Shown here: in pieces, positions 15,109 through 22,142 of the stretch | Numbering within the stretch: position 1 is the stretch's first letter | How the letters are laid out: the number at the start of each line of letters is the position of its first letter | Assembly: GCA_934692295.1 (NCBI GenBank) | Contig: CAKUTL010000022.1 | Location: forward strand, 1-22,743 | Direction: 5' to 3' | Source: an uncultured Candidatus Melainabacteria bacterium | GTDB lineage: Bacteria > Cyanobacteriota > Vampirovibrionia > Gastranaerophilales > Gastranaerophilaceae | Length of the DNA stretch: 22,743 bases | The notes under the pieces: model-generated | What the model was told of the DNA's origin: nothing | What the model saw: only the letters and a program-made list of their open reading frames with translations | Databases searched by the model: none | Program-made: the position numbers and the translations under genes

Positions 15109-15828
15109 ATGAGTACACTTTCACTTACTCTTGATGGGGTGATGAGAACATTCCCAAAAGCTTTTAAAGGTTCAAGTGCAGCAAAAAATACTAAACTAAT
15201 TGAACAATTGTTATATAGTCGAGGAAATACTTCATTAAAAAAAATTAAAGGTTTAAGAAATGGTATAGTTGTATTAGAAGAACCATTTAAAGAAAATTTT
15301 AAAACTACTACTGTTCGAGAATTTTTGGGCTTAAATGAAAATGGCAAACTTATATCCTTAAAAAATAAAGCGATATATAAATGTAATCCATCTAGCAGTG
15401 ATCCTAGAAGTATCAGTGCTAGGTGGTCATATAATCATAAAACGGGCGAAGCCACAAAAAGACAAGCAATAAGTGTTGCTGGTAAGTTGAAAACAGTTGA
15501 TAAAACAGTAAAATCTTCTGGTTCTAATAATGTGGCAGGGTATTTTTATGATTTGTCTGATAAAGAAGTTAAGTTATTTGAACATTATGATTTTAATTCT
15601 GGCAAATATTCCAAATTGTTAAGAGATCCATCAAAGAAACTTGGTTTAGCATATGAACACGGCTCTTTTAATGGTGGAATTTCAGGTCCAAAATTAAAAG
15701 AAGGTTCTGTTGCTTATAGTCCTAATTTAGGAATTTTAGGTAATCCTTGGGGTACAGCTGAATCTGCAAGAACCTCTTTCCATCCATTTTCTGGTTTATT
15801 AAAAGAGATAACGAAACTTTTTTCATAA
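15109..15828 (+). CDS. Unrecognised 239-residue protein downstream of the 57-nt element
   Basis: I do not recognise this protein. It is basic (Lys-rich), without a signal peptide or membrane helix, and has a Gly/Ser/Asn-rich C-terminal third. AAAGGAGG lies seven bases before the ATG, so it should be well translated. Residues 105-113 (RWSYNHKTG) align with RFQFHPQTG at 74-82 of the protein at 20811, giving R-aromatic-x-aromatic-x3-TG; the rest shows no clear similarity. Both genes are preceded by the same 57-nt element and by dispersed-repeat debris. A bidirectional terminator follows. Accessory cargo (for example an effector, toxin or phage-type protein) is conceivable but nothing in the sequence proves it. 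Confidence 0.75.
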   Translation: MSTLSLTLDGVMRTFPKAFKGSSAAKNTKLIEQLLYSRGNTSLKKIKGLRNGIVVLEEPFKENFKTTTVREFLGLNENGKLISLKNKAIYKCNPSSSDPRSISARWSYNHKTGEATKRQAISVAGKLKTVDKTVKSSGSNNVAGYFYDLSDKEVKLFEHYDFNSGKYSKLLRDPSKKLGLAYEHGSFNGGISGPKLKEGSVAYSPNLGILGNPWGTAESARTSFHPFSGLLKEITKLFS

Positions 15829-15839
15829 AAAGATAATTT

Positions 15840-15875
15840 AAAAGCGGTTGGAATTATTTAATTCCAACCGCTTTT
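15840..15875. terminator. Bidirectional terminator
   Basis: AAAAGCGGTTGGAATTA (15840-15856) and TAATTCCAACCGCTTTT (15859-15875) form a perfect 17-bp dyad with A/T tracts on both sides. It serves the plus-strand 239-residue gene and the minus-strand ruvC operon, whose last gene ends at 15887. Confidence 0.92.
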
Positions 15876-15886
15876 GTCTAGCAAAA

Positions 15887-16171
15887 CTAAATTCTGTTGT
15901 GCCAAACGCCGCCTTGACGGTCAACGAATGCGTCATAACATGACCAAATTCTGAAAATACCGGTCAAACCTAAAATTGCGTGAGTTGCATTTTTGTCATA
16001 TTTTTGGTCGTTTACTGCTTGACCAAGTCCTGGCCAAATAAGTAATGATAATGCTGCTGCACCAACAGATCTTCCACTTACTTGTCCATTTGTTCCATGG
16101 GTACCTGCCATTACAGGAAGTGGCATTGCAAGCATTGATAATACAATTGTTGATAATAATAATTTTTTCAT
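15887..16171 (-). CDS. Small exported protein with a PGLGQ membrane-associated segment
   Basis: A 94-residue protein with a clear signal peptide (MKKLLLSTIVLSMLAMPLPV then MAG, cleavage probably after VMA at 22). The mature part is short, with a hydrophobic stretch AALSLLIWPGLGQAV (about 39-53) and a second one near ILGLTGIF (about 66-73). The PGLGQ-x-x-N pattern recalls TM2/DUF5683-type small membrane proteins, but I do not claim membership. It is the last gene of the ruvC-mtnA run, nine bases after the TonB-C-like gene, so the two may act together in the envelope. GGGGGAAAT lies just before the ATG. Confidence 0.7.
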   Translation of the reverse strand: MKKLLLSTIVLSMLAMPLPVMAGTHGTNGQVSGRSVGAAALSLLIWPGLGQAVNDQKYDKNATHAILGLTGIFRIWSCYDAFVDRQGGVWHNRI

Positions 16172-16180
16172 ATTTCCCCC

Positions 16181-16552
16181 TTATTTTAAATTATAATTAA
16201 ACGTGAATGAAACCTCTATCAAATCTTTTTTACATTTTTTAGGCAATGGTTGTAGTGGTGAAGATTTTTCGATTGCTTCAATTGCTGATTGATTTAGTGC
16301 CTTATTTGTTGATGATACAACTTTGGGTTCAATAATCGTTCCATCTCTTTTAATTTTATATGAAACTACAACTTTCCCTGCATCAGAATTTTCTGTTGGG
16401 TGCCAGTTCTTCTTAATAGTGCAGTACATTGTACTCATATAAGAATTAAAATCAGCTCCATCAACATCAGATAGTGAATTTGCCAAAGAAATTCCATTCA
16501 AAAATCCAAATGTTAAACACAATATAATTATTAATTTTAAAATTCTATTCAT
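16181..16552 (-). CDS. Exported TonB C-terminal-domain-like protein
   Basis: A 123-residue protein with an N-terminal signal or anchor (about 1-25, ILKLIIILCLTFGFLNGI) and then almost directly a TonB/TolA C-terminal-like domain: YMSTMYCTIKKNWHPTEN, VVVSYKIKRDGTIIEPKVV, SSTNKALNQSAIEAIEKSSP, LQPLP, and a final EVSFTFNYN strand. The Pro-rich periplasm-spanning linker of real TonB is missing, and there are two Cys in the domain. The ATG at 16552 is one base beyond the mtnA stop, with TTTGGGGA inside mtnA as ribosome site; the longer frame is not needed. A full energy-transducer role is unlikely with no linker; a small periplasmic adaptor or TolA-like helper is my guess. Confidence 0.78.
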   Translation of the reverse strand: MNRILKLIIILCLTFGFLNGISLANSLSDVDGADFNSYMSTMYCTIKKNWHPTENSDAGKVVVSYKIKRDGTIIEPKVVSSTNKALNQSAIEAIEKSSPLQPLPKKCKKDLIEVSFTFNYNLK

Positions 16553-16553
16553 T

Positions 16554-17612
16554 TTATTCCCCAAATGCTTCGGCAATAGATTTATTATAATCAGGTCTTA
16601 AAATACCTTTTTCAGTAATAATACCAGCAATTAATTCGTGTGGAGTTACATCAAATCCAGGATTGATAATATTTACACCCTCTGCACAAATTGGTTTACC
16701 GTTAATATGAGTAACTTCATCATGAGAACGTTCTTCAATTACAATATCATCCCCTGTTTTAATACTTGTATCAATTGTAGAAAGCGGAGCTGCAACATAG
16801 AATGGAATGTTATGATATTTTGCAGCAATAGCAACTGTATATGTCCCAATTTTATTTGCTGCATCACCGTTTGCAGCAATTCGGTCTGCTCCAACACAAA
16901 CCATATCAATCATTCCTTTTTTCATAAAATATGAACACATTCCATCAGTAATCAATGTTACAGGAATACCATCCATTGTTAACTCAAGAGTTGTAATTCT
17001 TGCACCTTGTTGACGAGGACGTGTTTCATCCGCAAAAACTTGAACAGTTGGATCGTTCGCAAAAGCTGAACGAACAACCCCTAAAGCTGTTCCGTACCCA
17101 ACGGTTGCTAATGCTCCAGCATTACAGTGAGTCAGAATTGTTGCTCCCTTAGGAACAACTTCAGCACCATAATCTCCAATTTTTTTGTTAATTTCAATAT
17201 CTTCTAACTCAAGTTTCTTTCCATTATCTGCTAATTCTTTAATTAGTGTTTTTATATCTGATGTTGAATTTTTGATAATTTCCTTTTGTTTTTCTACCGC
17301 CCACATAAGATTAACAGCGGTTGGTCTTGCACTTGCCATATAATCAGATTTTTCAAGAAGTTTTGAAATAAATTCTTCTCTCGACAAGTTTTCTTTTTCT
17401 AGTTCTTGAGCGTATAGAACAACACCATGAGCTCCCGCAATTCCAATAGCTGGTGCTCCTCTAACAATCATCGTTTTGATAGCATCAAACATCTGTTGTC
17501 CTGTTGTAACATCAACATACTCAAAATGCGTAGGGAATTTAGTTTGATCAACCATTTTTGAATATGTTCCCATCCATTCTATTGTTCTTATTTTTGATTG
17601 AAATTCTGTCAT
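16554..17612 (-). CDS. mtnA: S-methyl-5-thioribose-1-phosphate isomerase
   Basis: A 352-residue cytosolic enzyme converting methylthioribose-1-phosphate to methylthioribulose-1-phosphate in methionine salvage. The family signatures are complete: VRGAPAIGIAGAHGVVLYA, ARPTAVNLMWAV, the catalytic Cys in ILTHCNAGALATVGYGTA, FADETRPRQQGARITT, and the catalytic Asp in VGADRIAANGDAANKIGTY, ending APLSTID. These separate it from the related eIF2B subunits. The open frame begins at 17678, but the ATG at 17612 has AAAGGA before it and fits the family N-terminus (QSKIRTIEW). It lies between a membrane protein (31-base gap) and the TonB-C-like gene. No other mtn gene is present, so the rest of the pathway must be elsewhere or incomplete. 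Confidence 0.96.
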   Translation of the reverse strand: MTEFQSKIRTIEWMGTYSKMVDQTKFPTHFEYVDVTTGQQMFDAIKTMIVRGAPAIGIAGAHGVVLYAQELEKENLSREEFISKLLEKSDYMASARPTAVNLMWAVEKQKEIIKNSTSDIKTLIKELADNGKKLELEDIEINKKIGDYGAEVVPKGATILTHCNAGALATVGYGTALGVVRSAFANDPTVQVFADETRPRQQGARITTLELTMDGIPVTLITDGMCSYFMKKGMIDMVCVGADRIAANGDAANKIGTYTVAIAAKYHNIPFYVAAPLSTIDTSIKTGDDIVIEERSHDEVTHINGKPICAEGVNIINPGFDVTPHELIAGIITEKGILRPDYNKSIAEAFGE

Positions 17613-17643
17613 TCTTTTTTCCTTTATATTTGCTCTGTGTAAA

Positions 17644-18105
17644 TTAATTATTTTTATGTTTATTTTCGTATATGTCACGAATAAGATTAATTATATAATA
17701 TGTTGCAAAACCTGCAAAAGCATTAGTTGTTGCACATAATACCCCTAAAAATATTATAAAAGTTCCCAATAACCAAACTGGAGAATTTTCTATCATTGCA
17801 GTCAAGAAAAAGTTCGGAGTATAATGAAATCCTTTTGACAAAATAACCATTACAACACAATAAGCAATTGAAAAAGTTATATTTGCAATAAACCCTGTTA
17901 ATGCTCCCGTTAAAATACTATCTTTTGTCGTAGTAAGTTCGAGTTTTCCATCCATAATTAAATAAACCATAACAAGTGGAGCTGAGCCTAACAAAAGGAT
18001 AAAAAGCATAATCATTCCAATAAAAGGTATTGGAGCTAAAATCCCTAAAATCAGCCCTAAAATAAGGCTCAAAATTGTTATATTTTTAACTAAAATTCTA
18101 TCCAT
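17644..18105 (-). CDS. Four-helix membrane protein of unknown function
   Basis: A 153-residue hydrophobic protein with about four membrane segments: roughly 8-28, 30-50, 65-90 and 110-140, with a short basic tail (ENKHKNN). The loop after the second helix has DGKLELTTTKDS. Gly/Ala/Ile-rich helices and the lack of charged residues within them give no hint of a transport motif. It is preceded by AAGGGATATT before the ATG and is 30 bases after ruvC, so it is in the ruvC-mtnA operon. I do not recognise the family. Confidence 0.78.
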   Translation of the reverse strand: MDRILVKNITILSLILGLILGILAPIPFIGMIMLFILLLGSAPLVMVYLIMDGKLELTTTKDSILTGALTGFIANITFSIAYCVVMVILSKGFHYTPNFFLTAMIENSPVWLLGTFIIFLGVLCATTNAFAGFATYYIINLIRDIYENKHKNN

Positions 18106-18135
18106 AATATCCCTTGCATATTAACATTTATTTAA

Positions 18136-18636
18136 TTATAACTCAAATTTTTTCAAATCTTCTATTGCGTCAGTGCTTCTGGTATAAGAAATCGCAATAG
18201 CGATTGAATCTACTGTATCATCAAGTTTTGGAAGATTTTCTGTACCCAAACTGATTTTTACCATTTGTTCAACTTCTTTTTTATCAGCTCTTCCATAACC
18301 AGTAAGAATTTGTTTAACTTCCATTGGCGTATATTCGTAAATTGGAATATTAAACTGTTCAAGCACGGTTAAAATTACCCCTCTTGCATGGGCAACAGGC
18401 ATTACCGTTGTTTGATTTCTGAAAAAGAATAATTTTTCAATTGCACAAACATCTGGTTGGTACTTTTTTACGATAGACGTCATATCATTAAAAATTTCTA
18501 ACAATCTAGCAGATTCTCTTTTCCCTTTTGGGGTTTGAATTGAGCCGGAATGTTCAAGTACAACGTTCTTTCCATCATAATTGACGATACTATAACCAAC
18601 TATTGCCATTCCTGGATCGATACCTAATATTCTCAT
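18136..18636 (-). CDS. ruvC: Holliday junction resolvase RuvC
   Basis: A 166-residue endonuclease that cuts Holliday junctions made during recombination, working with RuvAB. The acidic catalytic residues are in place: the first Asp in MRILGIDPGMAIVGY, the Glu in CAIEKLFFFRN, and the Asp pair in LDDTVDSIAIAI. GRADKKEVEQMV is also typical. An upstream TTG two codons earlier (18642) is open, but the ATG at 18636 fits the family N-terminus. The ribosome site is weak (GGTAAG). It heads the minus-strand run with the membrane protein, mtnA and the two exported proteins, and is divergent from lysS. ruvA and ruvB are not in the window. Confidence 0.97.
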   Translation of the reverse strand: MRILGIDPGMAIVGYSIVNYDGKNVVLEHSGSIQTPKGKRESARLLEIFNDMTSIVKKYQPDVCAIEKLFFFRNQTTVMPVAHARGVILTVLEQFNIPIYEYTPMEVKQILTGYGRADKKEVEQMVKISLGTENLPKLDDTVDSIAIAISYTRSTDAIEDLKKFEL

Positions 18637-18710
18637 ACACAAATCTTACCAAAAAATTCTGCATTAATAAATAAATTAAATTTTGAATTCTAAAAATATA
18701 ATGTTTTTGT

Positions 18711-18718
18711 GCTACAAT
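18711..18718 (+). promoter_or_regulatory. Extended -10 promoter of lysS
   Basis: GCTACAAT preceded by T and G gives TGCTACAAT, an extended -10 box, about 40 bases before the lysS ATG. No clear -35 is seen, which is usual for extended -10 promoters. A second TATAAT at 18697-18702 is an alternative. Confidence 0.45.
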
Positions 18719-18757
18719 CGTATTACGAATTTTATAATAAATAGAAGGTAGAAAAAT

Positions 18758-20260
18758 ATGACTCAAAACGTAAAAAATCAAGAAGCTGGTTCTTCTCAAG
18801 CTCAAATTCGTAACGTAAGAATTCAAAAAATGGAAAATTTGAGAGAACGTGGCTTAAATCCATACCCATATGGATATGATAAAGACATTATGGCTCAAGA
18901 TTTGCAAGACAAATATAAAGATCTTGCAGCTGGAGAAGAAATTGAAGATTGCTATCACGTTGCAGGACGTGTAATGGCAAACAGAAATACTGGAATGTTT
19001 ATCGACTTGGTTGATGCTTCTGGTAAAATCCAAATTTTCTCTCACAAAGAAAACTTGTCAGAAGATGATTTGAAAACTTTAAAATCAATTGATATTGGTG
19101 ATATTGTTGGTTTCTATGGTTCAGTTAGAAGAACTCCACGTGGAGAATTAACAATCAAAGCAAAATCTTTAAAAATCTTGTCAAAATCATTATTACCATT
19201 ACCAGAAAAATTTCACGGTTTAACTGACGTTGAAACAAAATATCGTCAAAGATATGTAGATATGATTGTTAACGATGATGTTAGACAAACATTCAAAAAA
19301 AGAAGTTTAATTATTCAAAAAGTTAGAGAATATTTAACAGGTTTAGGTTTTATGGAAGTTGAAACTCCTATGCTTCACCCACAAGCTGGTGGTGCTAACG
19401 CTAGACCATTCATTACTCACCACAACACTCTTGATATGGATATGTACTTGAGAATTGCACCAGAACTTTATTTGAAACGTTTGATGGTTGGTGGCGTAAG
19501 TGAAAAAATCTTTGAAATTAACCGTTCATTCCGTAATGAAGGTATTGACACTCGTCATAACCCAGAATTTACAATGATGGAATTATACCAAGCATATGTT
19601 GATTATAACGATATGATGACATTAACAGAAAACTTGGTTGCATATGTTGCTAAAGAAGTTCTTGGAACAACAAAAATCCAATATGGTGAAAATGAAATAG
19701 ATTTGACTCCTCCTTGGGATAGAAAAACTATGTTGGGTGCAGTTGAAGAAGCAACAGGTATTGATTTTAATAAAATTGAAACTGTTGAAGAAGCTAAAGA
19801 AGCAGCAAAATCTGTTCACGTAGATGCAGATGATTGTGACAAATGGGGACAAGTTATTGAACGTGTATTTGAAGAAAAAATTGAACCATCATTGATTCAA
19901 CCAATTCACATTTATGACTACCCAAGAGATATATCTCCACTTGCAAAAGTTCATAGAGATAATCCAAGATTAACAGAACGTTTTGAAACTCGTGTTAACG
20001 GTTGGGAAATCAGTAATGCGTTCTCAGAATTAACAGATCCAATTGACCAAAGAGCTAGATTTGAAGCTCAAATGGCAGCAAAAGCAGCTGGTGATGAAGA
20101 AGCTATGCCAATCGATGAAGATTACATCTGTGCTTTAGAACATGGTGTTCCTCCAATGGGTGGCTTAGGTGTTGGTATTGATAGACTTATTATGTTATTG
20201 ACCAACTCTCCTTCAATCCGTGATGTAATTGCATTTCCAACATTGAAGAAAAAAGACTAA
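18758..20260 (+). CDS. lysS: Lysyl-tRNA synthetase, class II
   Basis: A 500-residue cytosolic enzyme that charges tRNA-Lys. The N-terminal anticodon-binding OB domain (about 55-165) has VAGRVMANRNTGMFIDL, GKIQIFSH and GDIVGFYGSVRRTPRGEL. The catalytic core follows: KYRQRYVDMI, FMEVETPMLHPQAGGANARP, motif 2 FRNEGIDTRHNPEFTMMELYQAY, and motif 3 GLGVGIDRLIMLLTN, ending in the usual IRDVIAFPTLK. Length is normal. AAGGT lies before the ATG. The gene stands alone between an extended -10 promoter and a strong intrinsic terminator. Confidence 0.98.
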   Translation: MTQNVKNQEAGSSQAQIRNVRIQKMENLRERGLNPYPYGYDKDIMAQDLQDKYKDLAAGEEIEDCYHVAGRVMANRNTGMFIDLVDASGKIQIFSHKENLSEDDLKTLKSIDIGDIVGFYGSVRRTPRGELTIKAKSLKILSKSLLPLPEKFHGLTDVETKYRQRYVDMIVNDDVRQTFKKRSLIIQKVREYLTGLGFMEVETPMLHPQAGGANARPFITHHNTLDMDMYLRIAPELYLKRLMVGGVSEKIFEINRSFRNEGIDTRHNPEFTMMELYQAYVDYNDMMTLTENLVAYVAKEVLGTTKIQYGENEIDLTPPWDRKTMLGAVEEATGIDFNKIETVEEAKEAAKSVHVDADDCDKWGQVIERVFEEKIEPSLIQPIHIYDYPRDISPLAKVHRDNPRLTERFETRVNGWEISNAFSELTDPIDQRARFEAQMAAKAAGDEEAMPIDEDYICALEHGVPPMGGLGVGIDRLIMLLTNSPSIRDVIAFPTLKKKD

Positions 20261-20283
20261 TTTAAGTTTTTTAGATAATATTG

Positions 20284-20319
20284 AAGTCGGCAACCAAAAC
20301 TTGGTTGCCGACTTTTTGT
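20284..20319 (+). terminator. Intrinsic terminator of lysS
   Basis: A 14-bp perfect stem (AAGTCGGCAACCAA at 20284-20297, loop AAC, TTGGTTGCCGACTT at 20301-20314) runs into a T-tract, 24 bases after the lysS stop. Confidence 0.95.
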
Positions 20320-20398
20320 ATGGTTGAGTTAGCATATTGTCTATTCTGTATTTAGAAAAGTAGGTCAGTGTTGCTACGCTGATCCATACAATTGTTCA

Positions 20399-20433
20399 CT
20401 TTTTCTTTTTGATTTCAATGCAAAAAGAAAAAG
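20399..20433. repeat. 13-bp perfect inverted repeat, C/T tract paired with G/A tract
   Basis: CTTTTTCTTTTTG (20399-20411) and CAAAAAGAAAAAG (20421-20433) flank nine bases. No T-run follows on either strand outside the stem, so a terminator is unlikely. Long polypurine/polypyrimidine arms of this type occur as dispersed repeats in several bacterial groups. Confidence 0.75.
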
Positions 20434-20561
20434 CAGAACCGAAAAAGAAAAACACGAATTACCAAATTGCTCGAGTCATCAGGGGCAACGCCCCCGAACC
20501 CTTGATAATCTCGAACAGTCATTCCGAAATGAGTTCAGCATGATAGTTGTGTCGAGTTGTT

Positions 20562-20600
20562 CCCTCTCCAAGGGAAGAGGGCTAGGGAGAGGGTTTGATT
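20562..20600. repeat. GGGAGAGG repeat, copy 2
   Basis: CCCTCTCC at 20562-20569 can pair with GGAGAGGG at 20586-20593, with GGGAAGAGGG between them, then TTTGATT. It is a relative of 14636-14672. Confidence 0.65.
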
Positions 20601-20668
20601 TGTAAAATGAAAATTATTTCGCACAGAATTGTAACAAAATGTAAATGCAAATTCCTAATAGGATGAAA

Positions 20669-20725
20669 CCCAGTTATAATGCCCTATATGATATGATATG
20701 ATATGATGTGGTGGGGTGGGGCAAT
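20669..20725 (+). repeat. 57-nt leader element, copy 2
   Basis: Same element as 14990-15046 with one T for C (20717): CCCAGTTATAATGCCCTA, four TATGA units, TGTGGTGGGGTGGGGCAAT. It lies about 85 bases before the start of the 171-residue protein; the sequence between element and gene is not shared with copy 1, and the coding sequences are different. Confidence 0.9.
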
Positions 20726-20810
20726 TCTTTTATTTTAATTCTTTTTATATAAATACGGGAAATCGATTTCAAAATAAGTATTATTACTAGAATTTAAAGG
20801 GGATTTTAAT

Positions 20811-21326
20811 ATGGGGATTAATTTAAATTTATTGAAAACAGTTACAAAACGTTCTTCAAATGTAGTTAAACAGTTTGTATCAGATTTAGAAAAAGGAAAC
20901 GTTAATGTTGGAGATGTTTGGAGCTCTAAAGCTGGAAGTAAGAATATTTACTTAAGAGTTCTTGAAGGCTCAGAAAATACTATTCTTTTAGATAAACATG
21001 TTGGCTCAAAATTTTTATCGCAACAAACTAGATTCCAATTTCATCCTCAGACGGGGAATTTGATGAATACTTGGCGTAAGGAACAATCTGCAAGAGGTTT
21101 TATCGAGCAAACGGGTAGTACTTATAGCGGTATTGATTATGGCATGTATGAAAATGGTATTGGTAAATTGCGTATCATGTTTGATGGAAATTTCAAAAAT
21201 CCTGGACATTCAGTTAATTACTTAACAGGAGAAAAAGTTGCCCCAAATGTCATAAGTGATGGTTTAAAGGCAATTAGAGGTGAAAAGTCGGCTTTAAATA
21301 TTCACTTAGATAAAAGCTTTATTTAG
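20811..21326 (+). CDS. Unrecognised 171-residue protein downstream of the 57-nt element
   Basis: I do not recognise this protein. It begins with a short helix (NLNLLKTVTKRSSNVVKQFV), is basic, has no signal peptide or membrane helix, and has a Gly/Tyr-rich centre (GSTYSGIDYGMYENGIGKL, 102-120). Residues 74-82 (RFQFHPQTG) share R-aromatic-x-aromatic-x3-TG with residues 105-113 of the protein at 15109; elsewhere I see no clear alignment. AAAGGGG lies about eight bases before the ATG. A bidirectional terminator follows at 21400. The shared leader with a different gene body suggests a cassette family. Function is unknown. Confidence 0.72.
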   Translation: MGINLNLLKTVTKRSSNVVKQFVSDLEKGNVNVGDVWSSKAGSKNIYLRVLEGSENTILLDKHVGSKFLSQQTRFQFHPQTGNLMNTWRKEQSARGFIEQTGSTYSGIDYGMYENGIGKLRIMFDGNFKNPGHSVNYLTGEKVAPNVISDGLKAIRGEKSALNIHLDKSFI

Positions 21327-21399
21327 CAAAAGGTTTTTCTATAAGGAGTAATGGCTGGCAAATCTTTGATAGGGTTTGGAAAAGATAAATTTTATTTTA

Positions 21400-21436
21400 A
21401 AAAGTACGATGTAGTTTATAACCTCATCGTACTTTT
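21400..21436. terminator. Bidirectional terminator
   Basis: AAAAGTACGATG (21400-21411) and CATCGTACTTTT (21425-21436) pair perfectly over 12 bp with a 13-base loop, with T-rich sequence outward on both strands. It lies between the convergent 171-residue gene and the Hsp20-like gene. Confidence 0.85.
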
Positions 21437-21455
21437 AATATTTAATAACCTAAAT

Positions 21456-22004
21456 TTATTCTTCTTCATTATCAATTGGAATCGTGATGATGTAATAATT
21501 CCCATTTGTTGATTTGGTAAGTTCTTTAAGCTTTACATTATTGCCGAACATGTAATTTTGCTGAAATTCTGAAATTTGTTCATTGTGTTTAGATTTTTTT
21601 ATAGTGCGTCCGTTGATTGTTAACAAGTTTCCATTTGTTAAAACTTGGACATTGTTTTCATTATTATCAAAAGCTCTCAAATCTATTAAAACTTTATAGG
21701 CATCTTTAGATTGCTCAAGGTGGATTACTCCTGCGGATTTTTGTGGAATAAGTCTTTCATTTTTGAACATTCTATCCATTTCTCTCATATCATTTTTGAA
21801 CATTTTTTCCATCCTAGGTGGAAGAGGTTGAAGAGCAAAAAATTTCTTCATATACCAATCTGCTACGGTGTAAAATGCACAATAGGCTCCTGCAAAAATT
21901 AAAAAACCAATGAATAATGTTTTCATCAATGGGTGATTTGCACACATTGGATATTCTTTTGTTGTTTGTTTTGTATGTTCTTCTTTAATTATATTTTCGT
22001 CCAT
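21456..22004 (-). CDS. Membrane-anchored Hsp20 / alpha-crystallin-like protein
   Basis: A 182-residue protein. A short charged N-terminus (1-27) precedes one membrane segment (about 28-48, TLFIGFLIFAGAYCAFYTVA), a charged helical linker rich in Met, Lys and Arg (about 52-88), and a C-terminal domain that looks like an alpha-crystallin fold: DAYKVLIDLRAFDNNENNVQV, NGNLLTINGRTIKKS, and a final YYIITIP strand. Soluble small heat-shock proteins hold unfolded proteins; here the domain would be tethered, probably facing the periplasm or the membrane face. AAAGGAGAT precedes the ATG. A candidate promoter lies upstream. The family call rests on strand pattern, not on a strict motif, so a different beta-sandwich is possible. 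Confidence 0.68.
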   Translation of the reverse strand: MDENIIKEEHTKQTTKEYPMCANHPLMKTLFIGFLIFAGAYCAFYTVADWYMKKFFALQPLPPRMEKMFKNDMREMDRMFKNERLIPQKSAGVIHLEQSKDAYKVLIDLRAFDNNENNVQVLTNGNLLTINGRTIKKSKHNEQISEFQQNYMFGNNVKLKELTKSTNGNYYIITIPIDNEEE

Positions 22005-22024
22005 GATTATCTCCTTTCAGAATA

Positions 22025-22052
22025 ATTTTATATTTTTAACTTCATTTCGCAA
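22025..22052 (-). promoter_or_regulatory. Candidate promoter for the Hsp20-like gene
   Basis: On the minus strand TTGCGA (22052-22047) and TAAAAT (22030-22025) with a 16-base spacer; the transcript would start near 22018, giving a very short leader before the ATG at 22004. Confidence 0.4.
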
Positions 22053-22088
22053 TACCGAATTTGGGCTAATCAGTTGGGTAATTTTAGC

Positions 22089-22117
22089 TTGATAAAATAT
22101 ATCCTATATGTTATAAT
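22089..22117 (+). promoter_or_regulatory. Near-consensus sigma-70 promoter of the RHH regulator
   Basis: TTGATA (22089-22094) and TATAAT (22112-22117) with a 17-base spacer, the best promoter in the window. Start near 22124 lies downstream of the ATG at 22074, so translation must begin at 22143. Confidence 0.85.
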
Positions 22118-22142
22118 TCTAGGAAAGAAAGGGTTATTATTT

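Larger units (their letters stand above)
20320..20668. other. Repeat-rich non-coding stretch upstream of the second cassette
   Basis: About 350 bases without a credible gene. It contains an imperfect hairpin at about 20363-20384 (GGTCAGTG with CGCTGATCC), a 13-bp perfect hairpin (20399-20433), a short GGGGC-AAC-GCCCC hairpin (20482-20494), a degenerate copy of the GTCATTC-type repeat (about 20518-20538) and the GGGAGAGG repeat (20562-20600). Its order parallels 14570-14680 ahead of copy 1 of the 57-nt element. It looks like accumulated dispersed-repeat material rather than a gene remnant. Confidence 0.7.

Noticed and set aside
18590..18826. Minus-strand ORF spanning the ruvC-lysS divergent gap
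   Set aside because: It overlaps both well-supported genes and the lysS promoter region; composition is typical of AT-rich antisense.
21351..21512. Plus-strand ORF of 53 codons after the 171-residue gene, with AAGGAG just before ATG
   Set aside because: The spacing is only two bases, it reads through a strong terminator hairpin and into the antisense of the Hsp20-like gene, so it is probably chance.
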